64,000 nucleotides of DNA, from the NCBI GenBank assembly GCA_947493175.1, contig CANLQD010000013.1, positions 24,959-88,958 of the forward strand, read 5' to 3'. The translations under genes and the position numbers were made by a program. Each line of letters begins with the position of its first letter. Position 1 is the first letter of the stretch. A model generated the notes under the pieces. The model was not told where the DNA came from. It saw only the letters and a list, made by a program, of their open reading frames with translations, and did no database searches. Below are positions 53,383-61,697 of the stretch, piece after piece. Source of the DNA: an uncultured Flavobacteriaceae bacterium (lineage in GTDB: Bacteria; Bacteroidota; Bacteroidia; Flavobacteriales; Flavobacteriaceae).

Positions 53383-53825
53383 ATTTGTTGGTTAGAGTTT
53401 GTTGTGGGGCTATTATTTATTGGCACTTCGATTTCAAGGTATTGTGGTTCTCCGTTTTCATCTTCCCCCTGAAAAAAACGAAACAGGTAATCTTCGTTAT
53501 GCAAGACTACAAAATTAAAGGTGGCCTCTACTTCTTCCGACGTTTGATTGCAATCCCTATCGGTTATGACAGACCCCACCACCACTACATTCCGAATAGT
53601 GGCATCTTCTTGTATAACGTCAAAACCTTCAAAAAAGGTACAATCATCCGGACGGTTATAGGTAACCGAAATCTGATATTGTGCATTCAATTCAAAAGAT
53701 TCCGGAAGCTCAGCACTCACCACTTCCAGCGCTTCAAAATGAAAGTTGACCCCATCGTCATTATTGCAAGCGTTGAACCCTAAGGATGCCAACGCTAATC
53801 CCAGCATCAAAACTAACCGTTTCAT
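53379..53825 (-). CDS. Small lipoprotein upstream of the ECF sigma factor
   Basis: This 148-residue lipoprotein has lipobox GFNAC followed by NNDDG, the acidic start common to outer-membrane-exported lipoproteins of Bacteroidota. A beta-rich body contains two cysteine-containing segments (RPDDCTFFEG, ITDRDCNQT). I recognise no family. ATG 53825 is chosen for the normal signal peptide length. It is first in the sigma operon and overlaps the sigma gene by 4 bp, so it may take part in the same signalling. Confidence 0.75.
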   Translation of the reverse strand: MKRLVLMLGLALASLGFNACNNDDGVNFHFEALEVVSAELPESFELNAQYQISVTYNRPDDCTFFEGFDVIQEDATIRNVVVVGSVITDRDCNQTSEEVEATFNFVVLHNEDYLFRFFQGEDENGEPQYLEIEVPINNSPTTNSNQQI

Positions 53826-54048
53826 TATTTCCGATTTAATAATCGTACGAAGGAAAAACATCCTTTATACTTTCTTGTTCCACAAATTTTTTAACATAGG
53901 CATAGCGTACCTATTCTTTTTCATAGAAATAGATGGTGTAAAGACGCAATGGTTGCGTTTTGAAGCTTAAAGTTAGCCCAAATGCAGGATTCCTTTTTCT
54001 ATTTATACTCAGAAAAAGGAAAATAGAAGTATTTTTTAGGGAAAAGAA

Positions 54049-55053
54049 CTATGCCAAGGCTTTTATAGCTTCCCTGATTTTGGTCTCAAGCTCCTCAAAA
54101 AGTTCAGGATTGTCCAATAAAAGTGCTTTGACCGCATCTCGACCTTGACCCAATTTGGTATCACCATAGCTGAACCAAGAGCCACTTTTTTTCACAATTT
54201 CGTATTGAACCCCCAAGTCGATGATTTCGCCTACTTTCGATACGCCTTCTCCATACATAATATCAAACTCGGTTGTTCTAAATGGGGGTGCTACCTTATT
54301 CTTTACCACCTTTACACGGGTCTTGTTCCCTTGTACCCCTCCATCGGTATCTTTGATTTGAGTAGATCTACGAATATCGAGGCGTACAGACGCATAGAAT
54401 TTGAGGGCGTTACCACCGGTAGTGGTTTCAGGATTCCCGAACATAACCCCTATTTTTTCCCGGAGCTGGTTAATGAAGATAACAGTACAATGGGTTTTGC
54501 TGATAGAACCTGTTAGTTTACGAAGTGCTTGGGACATTAATCTTGCATGAAGCCCCATTTTGGAATCTCCCATTTCCCCTTCTATTTCACTTTTCGGAGT
54601 CAATGCGGCGACAGAGTCTATGACTACAATATCAATGGCTCCGGAGCGAATTAGGTTATCTGCAATTTCAAGGGCTTGCTCCCCGTTGTCGGGTTGTGAA
54701 ATGATTAAATTGTCGATATCGATGCCCAGCTTTTCGGCATAAAACCGATCAAAGGCATGTTCTGCATCGATAAAAGCGGCAATGCCGCCATTTTTTTGTG
54801 CTTCCGCAATAGCATGCAAGGTCAAGGTGGTCTTACCAGAAGATTCCGGACCGTAGATTTCAATGATTCTCCCACGTGGATAACCACCCACACCCAAGGC
54901 AATATCGAGTCCGAGCGAACCAGACGGAATGACCTCCACATCCTCTACTACACTGTCACCCATTTTCATCACGGCACCTTTACCATAGGTCTTGTCCAGT
55001 TTGTCCAGGGTAAGCTTTAATGCCTTTAATTTCGCTTCTTTTTCAGAACTCAT
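54049..55053 (-). CDS. recA: Recombinase RecA
   Basis: A 334-residue RecA with P-loop GPESSGKT (68-75), the VVIDSVAALTPKSEIEGEMG segment and loop L2 around FGNPETTTGGNALKFY. The start MSSEKEAKLKAL at 55053 is the expected N-terminus. RecA forms filaments on single-stranded DNA for strand exchange and SOS signalling. A TTTG-N20-TAATTTAG promoter is present. I saw no obvious SOS box in the upstream region. Confidence 0.97.
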   Translation of the reverse strand: MSSEKEAKLKALKLTLDKLDKTYGKGAVMKMGDSVVEDVEVIPSGSLGLDIALGVGGYPRGRIIEIYGPESSGKTTLTLHAIAEAQKNGGIAAFIDAEHAFDRFYAEKLGIDIDNLIISQPDNGEQALEIADNLIRSGAIDIVVIDSVAALTPKSEIEGEMGDSKMGLHARLMSQALRKLTGSISKTHCTVIFINQLREKIGVMFGNPETTTGGNALKFYASVRLDIRRSTQIKDTDGGVQGNKTRVKVVKNKVAPPFRTTEFDIMYGEGVSKVGEIIDLGVQYEIVKKSGSWFSYGDTKLGQGRDAVKALLLDNPELFEELETKIREAIKALA

Positions 55054-55073
55054 TTTTTCAAATTTTAGGATGG

Positions 55074-55105
55074 CTAAATTAGTGTTTCTTTTTGCATAAT
55101 TCAAA
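55074..55105 (-). promoter_or_regulatory. recA promoter
   Basis: On the minus strand TTTG (55102-55105), a 20-bp spacer and TAATTTAG (55074-55081) fit TTTG-N19-TAnnTTTG with one mismatch. The -7 box lies 20 bp upstream of the recA start. Confidence 0.6.
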
Positions 55106-55151
55106 CGTATTGAAAAGTAGCATAAAACCCAACGCAACCCTTTTAAGTTTC

Positions 55152-55280
55152 ATGTATCTATTTTTAAATAGTCTACGATTTAAAATTATAAACCATCGTT
55201 GCATGACGGTGGGCAGTAGTGGCCATTTTCTTTTAGTGTTTTCAAAGATTGCTATGAAGATGAAGATCGAAATGGCCTAA
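55152..55280 (+). CDS. Candidate small ORF between recA and trhO (42 codons)
   Basis: A frame starting at ATG 55152 encodes 42 residues with a basic-hydrophobic character (RFKIINHR, HFLLVFSKIAMKMKIEMA). Its stop lies only 3 bp before a strong terminator hairpin. An internal ATG at 55203 would give 25 residues. The same stretch contains an inverted repeat GGCCATTT/AAATGGCC (55221-55228, 55270-55277), so it could instead be a non-coding RNA. No family recognised. Confidence 0.3.
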   Translation: MYLFLNSLRFKIINHRCMTVGSSGHFLLVFSKIAMKMKIEMA

Positions 55281-55282
55281 TA

Positions 55283-55312
55283 AGGGTCCTTACAGCTGTA
55301 AGGGCCTTTTTT
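55283..55312 (+). terminator. Terminator after the recA-trhO small gene
   Basis: The perfect palindrome CCTTACAG/CTGTAAGG (55288-55303) lies within AAGG...CCTT arms and is followed by TTTTTT. It shows that transcription on the plus strand ends here, 250 bp before trhO. Confidence 0.75.
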
Positions 55313-55520
55313 ATGGACGAAACCTCAAATTTGAAAGCCATAGTGTGGTGTATTCGAAATGGGTGGTTGCATCTTGAAGTTCACAATTTGAGTAGGCTAA
55401 CCCCGACCGATAGCGTTGAGATTGCTTCCTTTCAACGGCACTCGCGCTTTTACACCATTCGAAAAACGGCAAGTCCGTTGAATTACTGACGGCGTGCGGT
55501 ATGTGGGTTGCGATTATTTT
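55313..55520 (+). other. Gap before trhO
   Basis: About 200 bp with no convincing gene or conserved structure. It contains a short direct match of no clear meaning and ends at the trhO promoter. Confidence 0.3.
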
Positions 55521-55528
55521 TATCTTTG
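55521..55528 (+). promoter_or_regulatory. Promoter -7 box for trhO
   Basis: TATCTTTG is an exact TAnnTTTG box 35 bp before the ATG at 55564. No TTTG is seen 19 bp upstream. Confidence 0.5.
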
Positions 55529-55563
55529 CAGGATATAATCCTTAACTTAACGATTCGTATAGC

Positions 55564-56595
55564 ATGCAACTGTACAATACCTTAAGTGCAAAGGAGAGGG
55601 AAGCATTGATCGAGGCGGCAGGAAAAGAGCGCCTCACTATCTCTTTCTACAAATATGCACATATCGGCAACACGTCGATTTTTAGAAATCACCTTTTTAT
55701 TCATTGGAACGAATTAGATGTTCTCGGTCGAATATACGTTGCGAACGAAGGCATCAATGCGCAACTATCGGTACTCGCGGAAAATTTCGATGCTTTTAAA
55801 CGACATTTGGATAGCATCTCTTTTCTTGAAAATGTGCGGTTGAATATTGCAATTGAGCACAACAATAAATCTTTTCTAAAGCTGAAAGTAAAGGTTCGGA
55901 ACAAGATAGTTGCCGACGGACTCAACGATGATACATTCGACGTTACCAATAAGGGGATTCATGTGGGCGCGTCACAATTCAATGAATTGATCGAGGACCC
56001 GGACACACTATTGGTAGATATGCGCAACCATTATGAAAGCGAGATAGGCCACTTTAAAAATGCAATTACGCCCGATGTGGACACTTTTAGGGATTCGTTG
56101 GATATTATAGAGAAAGATCTTGCCGAACATAAAGAAGATAAGAAGCTGGTGATGTACTGTACCGGAGGTATTCGGTGCGAAAAGGCAAGTGCCTACTACA
56201 AGCACAAAGGCTTCAAACAAGTATATCAATTGGAAGGGGGTATCATTGAATATGCACGACAGGTTGAAAAAAAGCAATTGGAGAATAAGTTCTTAGGAAA
56301 GAACTTTGTTTTTGACCATCGACGTGGAGAACGTATTACAGATGTGGTCATCTCTAATTGTCACCAATGTGGAAATTCTTGCGATACCCATGTGAACTGT
56401 GCCAATGAGGCATGTCATCTTCTTTTCATTCAATGTGAAACCTGTGCCGAAAAAATGAACCACTGTTGTTCCGACGAGTGTAAAGAGGTGCATAGCCTCC
56501 CATATGAAGAACAAAAAAGGTTGCGTAAAGGAAAGGGCGCTAGCAATAAAATCTTCAAAAAAGGACGTTCACCTGTGTTGAAATTTAAAAAATAA
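55564..56595 (+). CDS. trhO: tRNA uridine(34) hydroxylase, rhodanese family
   Basis: The 343-residue protein has an N-terminal acylphosphatase-like domain (ISFYKYAHI, YVANEGINAQLS) and a rhodanese domain with catalytic C199 in MYCTGGIRCEKA. A C-terminal zinc-ribbon-like region carries about a dozen cysteines (CHQCGNSCDTHVNC, CETCAEKMNHCCSDEC). This is the TrhO/YceA layout, which hydroxylates the wobble uridine using oxygen. The basic tail (KGRSPVLKFKK) may aid tRNA binding. Confidence 0.92.
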   Translation: MQLYNTLSAKEREALIEAAGKERLTISFYKYAHIGNTSIFRNHLFIHWNELDVLGRIYVANEGINAQLSVLAENFDAFKRHLDSISFLENVRLNIAIEHNNKSFLKLKVKVRNKIVADGLNDDTFDVTNKGIHVGASQFNELIEDPDTLLVDMRNHYESEIGHFKNAITPDVDTFRDSLDIIEKDLAEHKEDKKLVMYCTGGIRCEKASAYYKHKGFKQVYQLEGGIIEYARQVEKKQLENKFLGKNFVFDHRRGERITDVVISNCHQCGNSCDTHVNCANEACHLLFIQCETCAEKMNHCCSDECKEVHSLPYEEQKRLRKGKGASNKIFKKGRSPVLKFKK

Positions 56596-56643
56596 CATTT
56601 GGTATTTTATTTGTAGTATACAGACTTTGAGCTACCTACTTGC

Positions 56644-56672
56644 GGTAAGGAGCCTGGAAGGGCTTTCTTACC
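56644..56672. other. Hairpin between trhO and ricT
   Basis: GGTAAGGAGCC pairs with GGCTTTCTTACC through 10 bp with a small internal loop. No U-tract follows, so it is not a classical terminator. Confidence 0.35.
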
Positions 56673-56694
56673 ATAGCAAATTATACTATCTTTA
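56664..56694 (+). promoter_or_regulatory. Promoter before ricT
   Basis: TTTC (56664-56667), 19 bp, and TATCTTTA (56687-56694) fit the Bacteroidota promoter with one mismatch in each element. The ATG of ricT is 90 bp downstream. Confidence 0.45.
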
Positions 56695-56783
56695 CGTCTA
56701 AGTTTAGTATGAACCTTTTTTGGTCAAAACCGCTTTGGCTGCCTTTACAGAAAGCTGGGTTTTACCAAACCAACATATAAAAT

Positions 56784-58019
56784 ATGGGTTGTAGCAGTTG
56801 TTCGACCGGTAAGGACGGACAACCTCGTGGATGCAAGAACAACGGTACTTGTGGCACTGATGGTTGTAATAAATTAACTGTTTTCGATTGGCTTTCCAAT
56901 ATGTCGCTTCCTAATGGCGAAAAACCCTTCGGTTATGTCGAAGTGCGTTTTAAGAATAGCCGCAAAGAATTCTTTAGAAATACCGAGAATCTCTCTTTAT
57001 CAATCGGAGATATTGTGGCTACCCAAACGCAGTCGGGCCATGATGTAGGGATGGTTACCTTGGCAGGAGAATTGGTAAAGGTTCAAATGAAGCGGAAAAA
57101 AGTCGATTTTAAAGACGAAACGCTTCCCAAAATATATCGAAAAGCATCCCAGAACGATATTGACAAATGGCAAAAGTGTAGAAGCCGCGAGGAGGAAATC
57201 AAAAAAAGGGCCCGGGAAATGGCGATTCTGTTAAAATTACAGATGAAAATTTCCGATGTGGAGTTTCAGGGAGACGGTTCAAAAGCAACTTTTTACTACA
57301 CCGCTGAAGATCGAGTTGATTTCAGACAGTTGATCAAAGATATGGCCAAGGCTTTCTCGATCCGGATCGAGATGCGGCAAATCGGATATCGACAAGAAGC
57401 ACAACGCCTAGGGGGTATCGGATCTTGTGGACGTGAGTTATGCTGCTCTACTTGGCTGTCCGATTTTAGATCGGTAAGTACTTCTGCCGCGCGTTACCAA
57501 CAGCTGTCCTTGAATCCGCAAAAATTGGCGGGGCAGTGTGGCAAACTTAAATGCTGCCTTAACTATGAGTTGGATACCTATTTGGAGGCATTGAAGGATT
57601 TTCCGTCCCAAGACACCAAACTATATACCGAAAAGGGCATTGCTTTTTGCCAAAAGACCGATATTTTTAAGGCGACTCTATGGTTCTCTTACAAAGAAGA
57701 CCCTGCCAATTGGCATACCCTTTCCAAAGAGCAGGTACAAGAAATTATTGCCAAGAACAAACGAAAGGAAAAAGTTGCTAGTTTAGAAGAATATGCTGCC
57801 GATAATATCGTTATTGATGAAAAGGTCGTTTTCGAAAACGTCGTTGGCCAGGATAGCCTTACCCGTTTTGATAGACCCAAACGAAACCGCAACAGCCGAA
57901 ACCGAAATAAGAATAAGAACCGAAATCGGAACAAGAATCAAAAAGGTTCACAAAACCAAAAAGGAAATCAGAACAAGTCAAGAAAGAACAATAAAAAAAG
58001 ACAACCCAAAAATGCGTAG
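56784..58019 (+). CDS. ricT: PSP1 domain protein RicT/YaaT-like
   Basis: This 411-residue protein begins with five cysteines in 28 residues (C3, C6, C17, C23, C28). The PSP1 domain core follows: MRQIGYRQEAQRLGGIGSCG, RELCCSTWL, and AGQCGKLKCCLNYE. The C-terminal 50 residues are an Arg/Asn/Lys-rich tail. In Bacillus, RicT joins RicA and RicF in an Fe-S complex affecting mRNA processing. Here it is coupled to gldH (8-bp overlap) and PBP1A. The basic tail suggests RNA or nucleoprotein binding. Confidence 0.85.
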   Translation: MGCSSCSTGKDGQPRGCKNNGTCGTDGCNKLTVFDWLSNMSLPNGEKPFGYVEVRFKNSRKEFFRNTENLSLSIGDIVATQTQSGHDVGMVTLAGELVKVQMKRKKVDFKDETLPKIYRKASQNDIDKWQKCRSREEEIKKRAREMAILLKLQMKISDVEFQGDGSKATFYYTAEDRVDFRQLIKDMAKAFSIRIEMRQIGYRQEAQRLGGIGSCGRELCCSTWLSDFRSVSTSAARYQQLSLNPQKLAGQCGKLKCCLNYELDTYLEALKDFPSQDTKLYTEKGIAFCQKTDIFKATLWFSYKEDPANWHTLSKEQVQEIIAKNKRKEKVASLEEYAADNIVIDEKVVFENVVGQDSLTRFDRPKRNRNSRNRNKNKNRNRNKNQKGSQNQKGNQNKSRKNNKKRQPKNA

Positions 58020-58494
58020 GTTTTTCTTCGTCGGTATCCTCTTCTTGGTATTGGCTTCCTGTGATAGCGCTATGGTACAATCCGATTATACTTCACTGAA
58101 CAATGCAGTTTGGGAAAAAGATGCAATGGTCGAGTTTTCCTTAGAAGAATTGGATTCCGTAATGCGTTATGATGTTTTTATCAACATTCGAAACGACCAT
58201 TCGTTCCCTTTTAACAATCTGTTTTTGATTGCCGAGCTGGCCTCCCCCAGCGGTGAAACGACCAGGGATACGCTGGAGTACGAAATGGCAACACCAGATG
58301 GGACCTGGTTGGGAAAAGGGTACGGGAGTATCAAAGAAAATAAGTTGTGGTACAAAGAGAACATCGGTTTTCCCGATTCGGGCGTATATACGTTACGACT
58401 TTCGCATGCAATGCGCAAAAATGGAAGTGTAAATGGAATTGAACAACTCGAGGGGATTACTGATGTCGGGTTTGAAATTGTAAAAAGTAACTAG
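58012..58494 (+). CDS. gldH: Gliding motility lipoprotein GldH
   Basis: The 160-residue lipoprotein has lipobox LVLASC followed by DSAMVQSDYTSLNNAVWEKD. It also carries YDVFINIRNDHSFPFNNLFL and LRLSHAMRKNG, the GldH pattern. GldH is needed for gliding and T9SS function in Flavobacterium johnsoniae. ATG 58012 overlaps the ricT stop by 8 bp. Together with sprE and a T9SS cargo gene it supports a gliding, T9SS-positive organism. Confidence 0.9.
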   Translation: MRRFFFVGILFLVLASCDSAMVQSDYTSLNNAVWEKDAMVEFSLEELDSVMRYDVFINIRNDHSFPFNNLFLIAELASPSGETTRDTLEYEMATPDGTWLGKGYGSIKENKLWYKENIGFPDSGVYTLRLSHAMRKNGSVNGIEQLEGITDVGFEIVKSN

Positions 58495-58498
58495 TATT

Positions 58499-60841
58499 AT
58501 GGCGAAAGCGGTCAAAAAAAAAGCAGCACCCAGCTTTGGAAAATTCATTAAGTGGTTTTGGATTTTATTCGGTGTAGGAATCTTATCGGGGGCACTGTTA
58601 TTTTTTGCGGCCTCAATAGGTTGGTTCGGGGAAATGCCCACCTTTGAACGTTTGGAAAACCCACAGACCAATTTGGCCACACAAATTATTTCTTCGGATG
58701 ATGTGGTTTTGGGGAATTTTTATTTGGATGACAATAGAACTCCTGTAGAGTACGAAGATCTTTCACAGAATTTGGTCGATGCCCTGGTAGCGACCGAAGA
58801 TGCCCGATATTATAGTCATTCCGGGGTAGACGCAAGAGGAACATTACGGGCATTTGCCTATTTGGGTAAAAGAGGAGGTGCCAGTACCATTTCACAACAG
58901 TTGGCCAAACAGCTTTTTACAGGAATTGCAGCTAGGGGATGGAAGCGTTATACTCAAAAAATAAAAGAATGGGTGATAGCCACGCGTCTAGAACGTAGTT
59001 ATACGAAAGAAGAAATCATTGCGATGTATTTCAACATCTACGATTTCGGAAATAATGCCGATGGTATTCGGTCGGCATCCAAAATTTATTTTGGCAAGGA
59101 GCCCAAACAATTGAAAGTAGAGGAAGCCGCCATGTTGGTGGGGATGTTCAAAAACTCTTCATTGTACAATCCGTTACCACATCGAAATCCTGTAGGCACT
59201 AAGAATCGTCGGAATGTTGTTTTAGCCCAAATGGCCAAATACGATTATATTACCGAAGCAGAAAAAGACTCTTTGCAGGTTTTGGAAATGAACTTGAACT
59301 ACAATCCGCAATCGCATAGGGATGGATTGGCCACCTATTTCCGAATGTATGTACAGGGTTTTATGAACGATTGGATCAAAAAGAATCCAAAACCGGCTTT
59401 GGAAGGGGAGCGCGATAAATGGAATATTTATCTAGATGGGCTTAAAATATACACGACCATCGATTCCCGCATGCAAAAAAACGCTGAAGATGCCGTGGCG
59501 GCACATATGAAAAATTTGCAGGCCGAATTCTTTCATCAAAACACGCCTGATCGCAATAAGACAGCCCCTTTTTTGGACTTGGATAATAGCCAGATCAAAA
59601 GTATCATGAGACGGGCTATGAAAAATTCTGACCGTTGGCGCTCTATGGACCGGGCCGGAAAGTCTGAAGAAAAAATCATCGCGTCTTTCAATAAAAAAAC
59701 ACCAATGACCGTGTTCGATTGGACCAGCGAAACCCAGGAAAAGGACACCGTAATGACGCCGATGGATTCCATACGGTATTACAAAACCTTTCTTCGAAGT
59801 GCCATGTTATCCATGGAACCACAAACAGGTCATGTGAAGGCGTGGGTAGGAGGTGTCGACTACAAGCATTTTCAATATGATAACGTGTACCAGGGAACAA
59901 GGCAAGTAGGGTCTACCTTTAAGCCTTTTGTATACGCTGCGGCCATCGATCAGCTACGTCGCTCCCCCTGCGATTCGCTACCGGACACCCAGTACTGTAT
60001 CGAAGCAGAAAAGCATGGGAATCCGGAGCCTTGGTGTCCTAAGAACTCCGACGGAAAGTATTCTGGGAAGAACTACACGCTAAAACGAGCCTTGGCGAAT
60101 TCTGTAAATACCGTTACCGCCCAGTTGATCGATCAAGTAGGGCCAAAATCGGTGGTCTCGATCGTTCGGAATTTGGGGTTGCAGGGAGAAATCCCAGAGG
60201 TACCCTCGATCGCCTTGGGCACACTTGATTCCAATTTGTATGAAATGGTCGGAGCCTATGGTACCTTTGCCAATCAGGGAGTGTTTGTACAACCTGTCAT
60301 GGTCACCCGTATCGAGGATAAAAATGGCACGGTATTGTATGAATATGTGCCAGCAACTAGAGATGTATTGAGCAAAGATGTGGCCTATGCCATGGTCGAT
60401 TTGATGAAGGGGGTTACCGAAGGAGGTTCGGGGACCCGTTTACGGCATACCTACAAAAAAAATGCGACTGAATACAAAGAAATTATCACGGGGTATCCAT
60501 ATGAGCTAAAAAACCCCATTGCGGGTAAGACCGGTACGACCCAAAACCAAAGTGATGGCTGGTTTATGGGGATGGTACCCAATTTAGTGACCGGCGTCTG
60601 GGTGGGCGGTGAAGAACGATCTATTCATTTTAAGTCAATTACCTATGGTCAAGGAGCCTCGATGGCCTTGCCGATTTGGGGACTCTACATGAAAAAGAAT
60701 TACGAAAGCGAAGAACTTGGAATTTCTACCAAAGATTTTGTAAAGCCAGACAACATATCGATTAAGGTCGACTGTAAAAAGATCCAGGAAGAAATTCGAC
60801 AGGCCGACCCTGAAGACGATTTAGATGATATAGGTATCTAA
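58499..60841 (+). CDS. Bifunctional penicillin-binding protein 1A
   Basis: A 780-residue class A PBP. A membrane anchor (about 18-42) precedes the GT51 domain with catalytic E100 in ATEDARYYSHSGVD and RGGASTISQQLAKQLF. The transpeptidase domain has S472xxK475 (GSTFKPF), LANSVNTV as the SxN motif and K677TG679 (GKTGTTQNQSDGWFMG). It polymerises and crosslinks peptidoglycan in the periplasm. It starts 4 bp after gldH, an arrangement conserved in Flavobacteriaceae. Confidence 0.94.
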   Translation: MAKAVKKKAAPSFGKFIKWFWILFGVGILSGALLFFAASIGWFGEMPTFERLENPQTNLATQIISSDDVVLGNFYLDDNRTPVEYEDLSQNLVDALVATEDARYYSHSGVDARGTLRAFAYLGKRGGASTISQQLAKQLFTGIAARGWKRYTQKIKEWVIATRLERSYTKEEIIAMYFNIYDFGNNADGIRSASKIYFGKEPKQLKVEEAAMLVGMFKNSSLYNPLPHRNPVGTKNRRNVVLAQMAKYDYITEAEKDSLQVLEMNLNYNPQSHRDGLATYFRMYVQGFMNDWIKKNPKPALEGERDKWNIYLDGLKIYTTIDSRMQKNAEDAVAAHMKNLQAEFFHQNTPDRNKTAPFLDLDNSQIKSIMRRAMKNSDRWRSMDRAGKSEEKIIASFNKKTPMTVFDWTSETQEKDTVMTPMDSIRYYKTFLRSAMLSMEPQTGHVKAWVGGVDYKHFQYDNVYQGTRQVGSTFKPFVYAAAIDQLRRSPCDSLPDTQYCIEAEKHGNPEPWCPKNSDGKYSGKNYTLKRALANSVNTVTAQLIDQVGPKSVVSIVRNLGLQGEIPEVPSIALGTLDSNLYEMVGAYGTFANQGVFVQPVMVTRIEDKNGTVLYEYVPATRDVLSKDVAYAMVDLMKGVTEGGSGTRLRHTYKKNATEYKEIITGYPYELKNPIAGKTGTTQNQSDGWFMGMVPNLVTGVWVGGEERSIHFKSITYGQGASMALPIWGLYMKKNYESEELGISTKDFVKPDNISIKVDCKKIQEEIRQADPEDDLDDIGI

Positions 60842-60897
60842 TATCAGTACCTAGTTTCTTTTTTAGAATAGGTTAACCAACAATCATAAAGGACAAC

Positions 60898-61599
60898 ATG
60901 ATTCGCAAGAAAGTAGACAATGTTCAAGAAGCTTTGGAAGGTATACAAAGTGGTATGACCTTAATGTTGGGAGGCTTTGGCCTTTGCGGTATTCCTGAAA
61001 ATGCTATTTCCGAATTGGTACGGCTAGGGGTGGAAGATCTCACATGTATTTCCAACAATGCGGGAGTCGACGATTTTGGATTGGGGCTGCTTTTACAGAA
61101 ACATCAAGTAAAAAAGATGATTTCTTCCTATGTGGGAGAAAACGACGAATTTGAAAGGCAGATGTTAAGCGGTGAGTTAGACGTGGAACTTACACCTCAG
61201 GGCACATTGGCAGAAAAATGTCGCGCTGCCCAGGCTGGGTTTCCGGCATTTTTTACCCCGGCCGGTTATGGTACTGAGGTGGCCGAAGGAAAAGAAATAC
61301 GGGAATTCAATGGTAAAATGTATGTGTTAGAGGAAGCCTTTGCCGCTGACTTTTCCTTTGTAAAGGCCTGGAAAGGGGACGAAGCCGGAAACCTAATTTT
61401 TAAGGGAACCGCTAGAAACTTTAACCCATGTATGTGTGGGGCGGCGAAAATTACAGTGGCAGAAGTAGAGGAGCTAGTGCCTGCCGGGCAGTTAGACCCT
61501 AACGAAATCCACATTCCAGGAATCTTCGTTCAACGTATTTTCCAGGGAACGAATTATGAGAAGCGAATTGAGCAGCGAACGGTTCGGGAACGTCTTTAA
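60898..61599 (+). CDS. scoA: 3-oxoacid CoA-transferase subunit A
   Basis: This 233-residue subunit A has the glycine loop MLGGFGLCGIPENAI and the conserved ISNNAGVDDFGLG, TPAGYGTEVAEGKE and GTARNFNPCM segments. With ScoB it moves CoA from succinyl-CoA to a 3-oxoacid such as acetoacetate. The B subunit follows at 61698 after a stuttered leader. Ketone-body or short-chain acid use is the expected role. Confidence 0.93.
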   Translation: MIRKKVDNVQEALEGIQSGMTLMLGGFGLCGIPENAISELVRLGVEDLTCISNNAGVDDFGLGLLLQKHQVKKMISSYVGENDEFERQMLSGELDVELTPQGTLAEKCRAAQAGFPAFFTPAGYGTEVAEGKEIREFNGKMYVLEEAFAADFSFVKAWKGDEAGNLIFKGTARNFNPCMCGAAKITVAEVEELVPAGQLDPNEIHIPGIFVQRIFQGTNYEKRIEQRTVRERL

Positions 61600-61671
61600 T
61601 TCATTTGTCGGCTATACCGATAGTTTTATAGCTATGAAACTGACAACCGAAGTAAGTCTTTGAACTAGCCT

Positions 61672-61697
61672 ATTGTCAAATTTTCAAATTAACAATA
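61672..61697. repeat. Stuttered leader repeat before scoB
   Basis: ATTGTCAAATTTTCAAATTA followed by ACAATA contains two copies of a TCAAATT unit just before the scoB ATG. It resembles the other low-complexity leaders of this window in position. Confidence 0.5.

Noticed and set aside
55054..55312. 6S RNA
   Set aside because: The stretch has a terminator and an inverted repeat, but not the long, single, bubbled hairpin expected of 6S RNA.
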